Assembly: GCA_963696655.1 (NCBI GenBank)
Contig: CAVOLB010000121.1
Coordinates: forward strand, 37,004 to 101,003
Origin: Hypericibacter sp963696655
GTDB lineage: Bacteria; Pseudomonadota; Alphaproteobacteria; Dongiales; Dongiaceae
Direction of reading: 5' to 3'
DNA: 64,000 nucleotides
Position numbers and translations under genes: made by a program. The notes under the pieces were generated by a model. The model saw nothing but the letters and a program-made list of their open reading frames with translations. It had not been told where the DNA came from and made no database searches. Numbering within the stretch: position 1 is the first letter of the stretch; every line of letters begins with the position of its first letter. This document shows, one piece after another, positions 63,028-64,000 of the stretch.

Positions 63028-64000
63028 ATGGCCGCTCTCCCGACCGCCGTCAATCCGACCACGCCTGAATTCAAGGAACGCGCCGAGCAGATGGCGGGCG
63101 AGGTGGCGAAGCTGCGCGCGCTTCAGGGCAAGATCGCCGAAGGCGGCGGAACCGCTTCGCGCGAGCGCCATGTCGGTCGCGGCAAGCTGCTGCCGCGCGA
63201 GCGCATCCAGCGGCTGATCGATCCGGGCTCCCCTTTCCTCGAGCTGTCGGTGCTGGCCGCCCACGATGTCTATGAAGACAATGTCCCGGCCGCGGGCATC
63301 CTGACCGGCATCGGCCGCGTTTCGGGACGCGACTGCGTCATCGTCTGCAACGATGCGACCGTCAAGGGCGGGACCTATTATCCGCTGACCGTGAAAAAGC
63401 ATCTGCGGGCGCAGGAGATCGCGGCGGAGAACCGGCTGCCTTGCATCTATCTGGTCGATTCCGGCGGCGCCAATCTGCCGAACCAGGACGAGGTGTTTCC
63501 GGACCGCGATCATTTCGGCCGCATCTTCTACAACCAGGCGCGGCTGTCCTCGGTGGGCGTACCGCAGATCGCGGTGGTGATGGGCTCCTGCACCGCCGGC
63601 GGCGCCTATGTGCCGGCCATGTCCGACGAGGCGATCATCGTCAAGGGACAGGGGACGATCTTCCTCGGCGGGCCGCCGCTGGTGAAGGCCGCGACCGGCG
63701 AGATCGTCGATGCCGAGGCCTTGGGCGGCGCCGATCTCCACAGCCGGACCTCCGGCGTCACCGATCATCTGGCGAAGGACGATGCCGACGCGCTGACGAT
63801 CGCGCGCCGGATCCTGGCCAATGCCGGCACGGCGGGCTTGCGGCTTGCGGGTGCCGGCGCCATCGCGCGCGAGACGCCGCGCGCGCCGCTCTACGATCCC
63901 AAGGAGCTCTACGGCATCGTGCCGATGGATCTGCGCAAGGGTTACGAGGTGCGCGAGGTCATTGCCCGGCTGGTCGATGGCAGCGAGTTCCACGACTTCA
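63028..64000 (+). CDS. mccB: Methylcrotonyl-CoA carboxylase beta subunit (partial, cut by the right edge)
   Basis: The first 324 residues of a carboxyltransferase. LPREIRQ-like LLPRERIQRLIDPGSPFLEL, LVDSGGANLPNQDEVFPDRD, GSCTAGGAYVPAMSDE and IFLGGPPLVKAATGE identify the MCC/geranyl-CoA carboxylase type and set it apart from the PCC beta at 49154. The leucine gene ivd nearby favours MCC, which makes 3-methylglutaconyl-CoA. ATG 63016 is an alternative in-frame start near a GAGG. The biotin subunit must lie beyond the window. Confidence 0.93.
   Translation, partial: MAALPTAVNPTTPEFKERAEQMAGEVAKLRALQGKIAEGGGTASRERHVGRGKLLPRERIQRLIDPGSPFLELSVLAAHDVYEDNVPAAGILTGIGRVSGRDCVIVCNDATVKGGTYYPLTVKKHLRAQEIAAENRLPCIYLVDSGGANLPNQDEVFPDRDHFGRIFYNQARLSSVGVPQIAVVMGSCTAGGAYVPAMSDEAIIVKGQGTIFLGGPPLVKAATGEIVDAEALGGADLHSRTSGVTDHLAKDDADALTIARRILANAGTAGLRLAGAGAIARETPRAPLYDPKELYGIVPMDLRKGYEVREVIARLVDGSEFHDF

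Overview
The window is a high-GC chromosomal segment of an alphaproteobacterium, probably Rhodospirillales-like. The evidence is the fused order tRNA-Tyr/tRNA-Gly/tuf/tRNA-Trp/secE/nusG/L11-L1-L10-L12/rpoBC followed by str-S10-spc-alpha, adk placed between secY and rpsM, an ATP12-type F1 assembly factor, and a leucine/propionyl-CoA catabolic repertoire typical of that group. Most of the window is highly conserved housekeeping DNA. No rRNA, CRISPR array, prophage or insertion sequence was seen.

Layout. 1-1204: start of a divergent gene, a PuuR-like XRE/cupin regulator and a small acidic unknown protein. 1212-1291: a REP-like inverted repeat. 1337-6596 (minus): a five-gene peptide/nickel-type ABC importer operon with overlapping junctions. 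6972-8533 (minus): a four-EF-hand exported protein and rlmB, the latter broken by a one-base frameshift in a G run. 8640-22595 (plus): tRNAs, tuf copy 1, secE-nusG, rplKA-rplJL and rpoBC, with GC-rich hairpins in most of the larger gaps. 22940-41624 (plus): a consensus promoter followed by rpsL-rpsG-fusA-tuf copy 2, the whole S10 and spc set, secY-adk, a second consensus promoter, then rpsM-rpsK-rpoA-rplQ and a classical terminator.

41750-49042 (plus): an envelope and maintenance operon with a Do-like serine protease, RarA AAA+ ATPase, RluC-type pseudouridine synthase, HAD phosphatase, AsmA-like protein and ATP12 chaperone. 49154-53904 (plus): pccB and pccA for propionyl-CoA carboxylation, split by a lower-GC orphan gene of unknown function, then acylphosphatase and a small membrane protein. 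53944-54597 (minus): lipB. 54762-58758: tRNA-Leu(GAG), MaeB-type malic enzyme and MgtE magnesium channel. 58803-64000: isovaleryl-CoA dehydrogenase and, at the right edge, methylcrotonyl-CoA carboxylase beta. Between these two lie a RidA-family protein, a DUF1989 protein, an SDR, a small exported protein and a DsbA-fold isomerase.

How the genes work together: the core block makes ribosomes, RNA polymerase, elongation factors and the Sec translocon. The right-hand block suits growth on amino acids and odd-chain or branched substrates: leucine through IVD and MCC, propionyl-CoA through PCC, and malic enzyme for pyruvate/NADPH.

The least explained items are the orphan gene at 50728-51375, the rlmB frameshift, the RidA homologue with Asn in place of the usual catalytic Arg, and the almost identical tuf pair. 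I found no clear undescribed multi-gene system.
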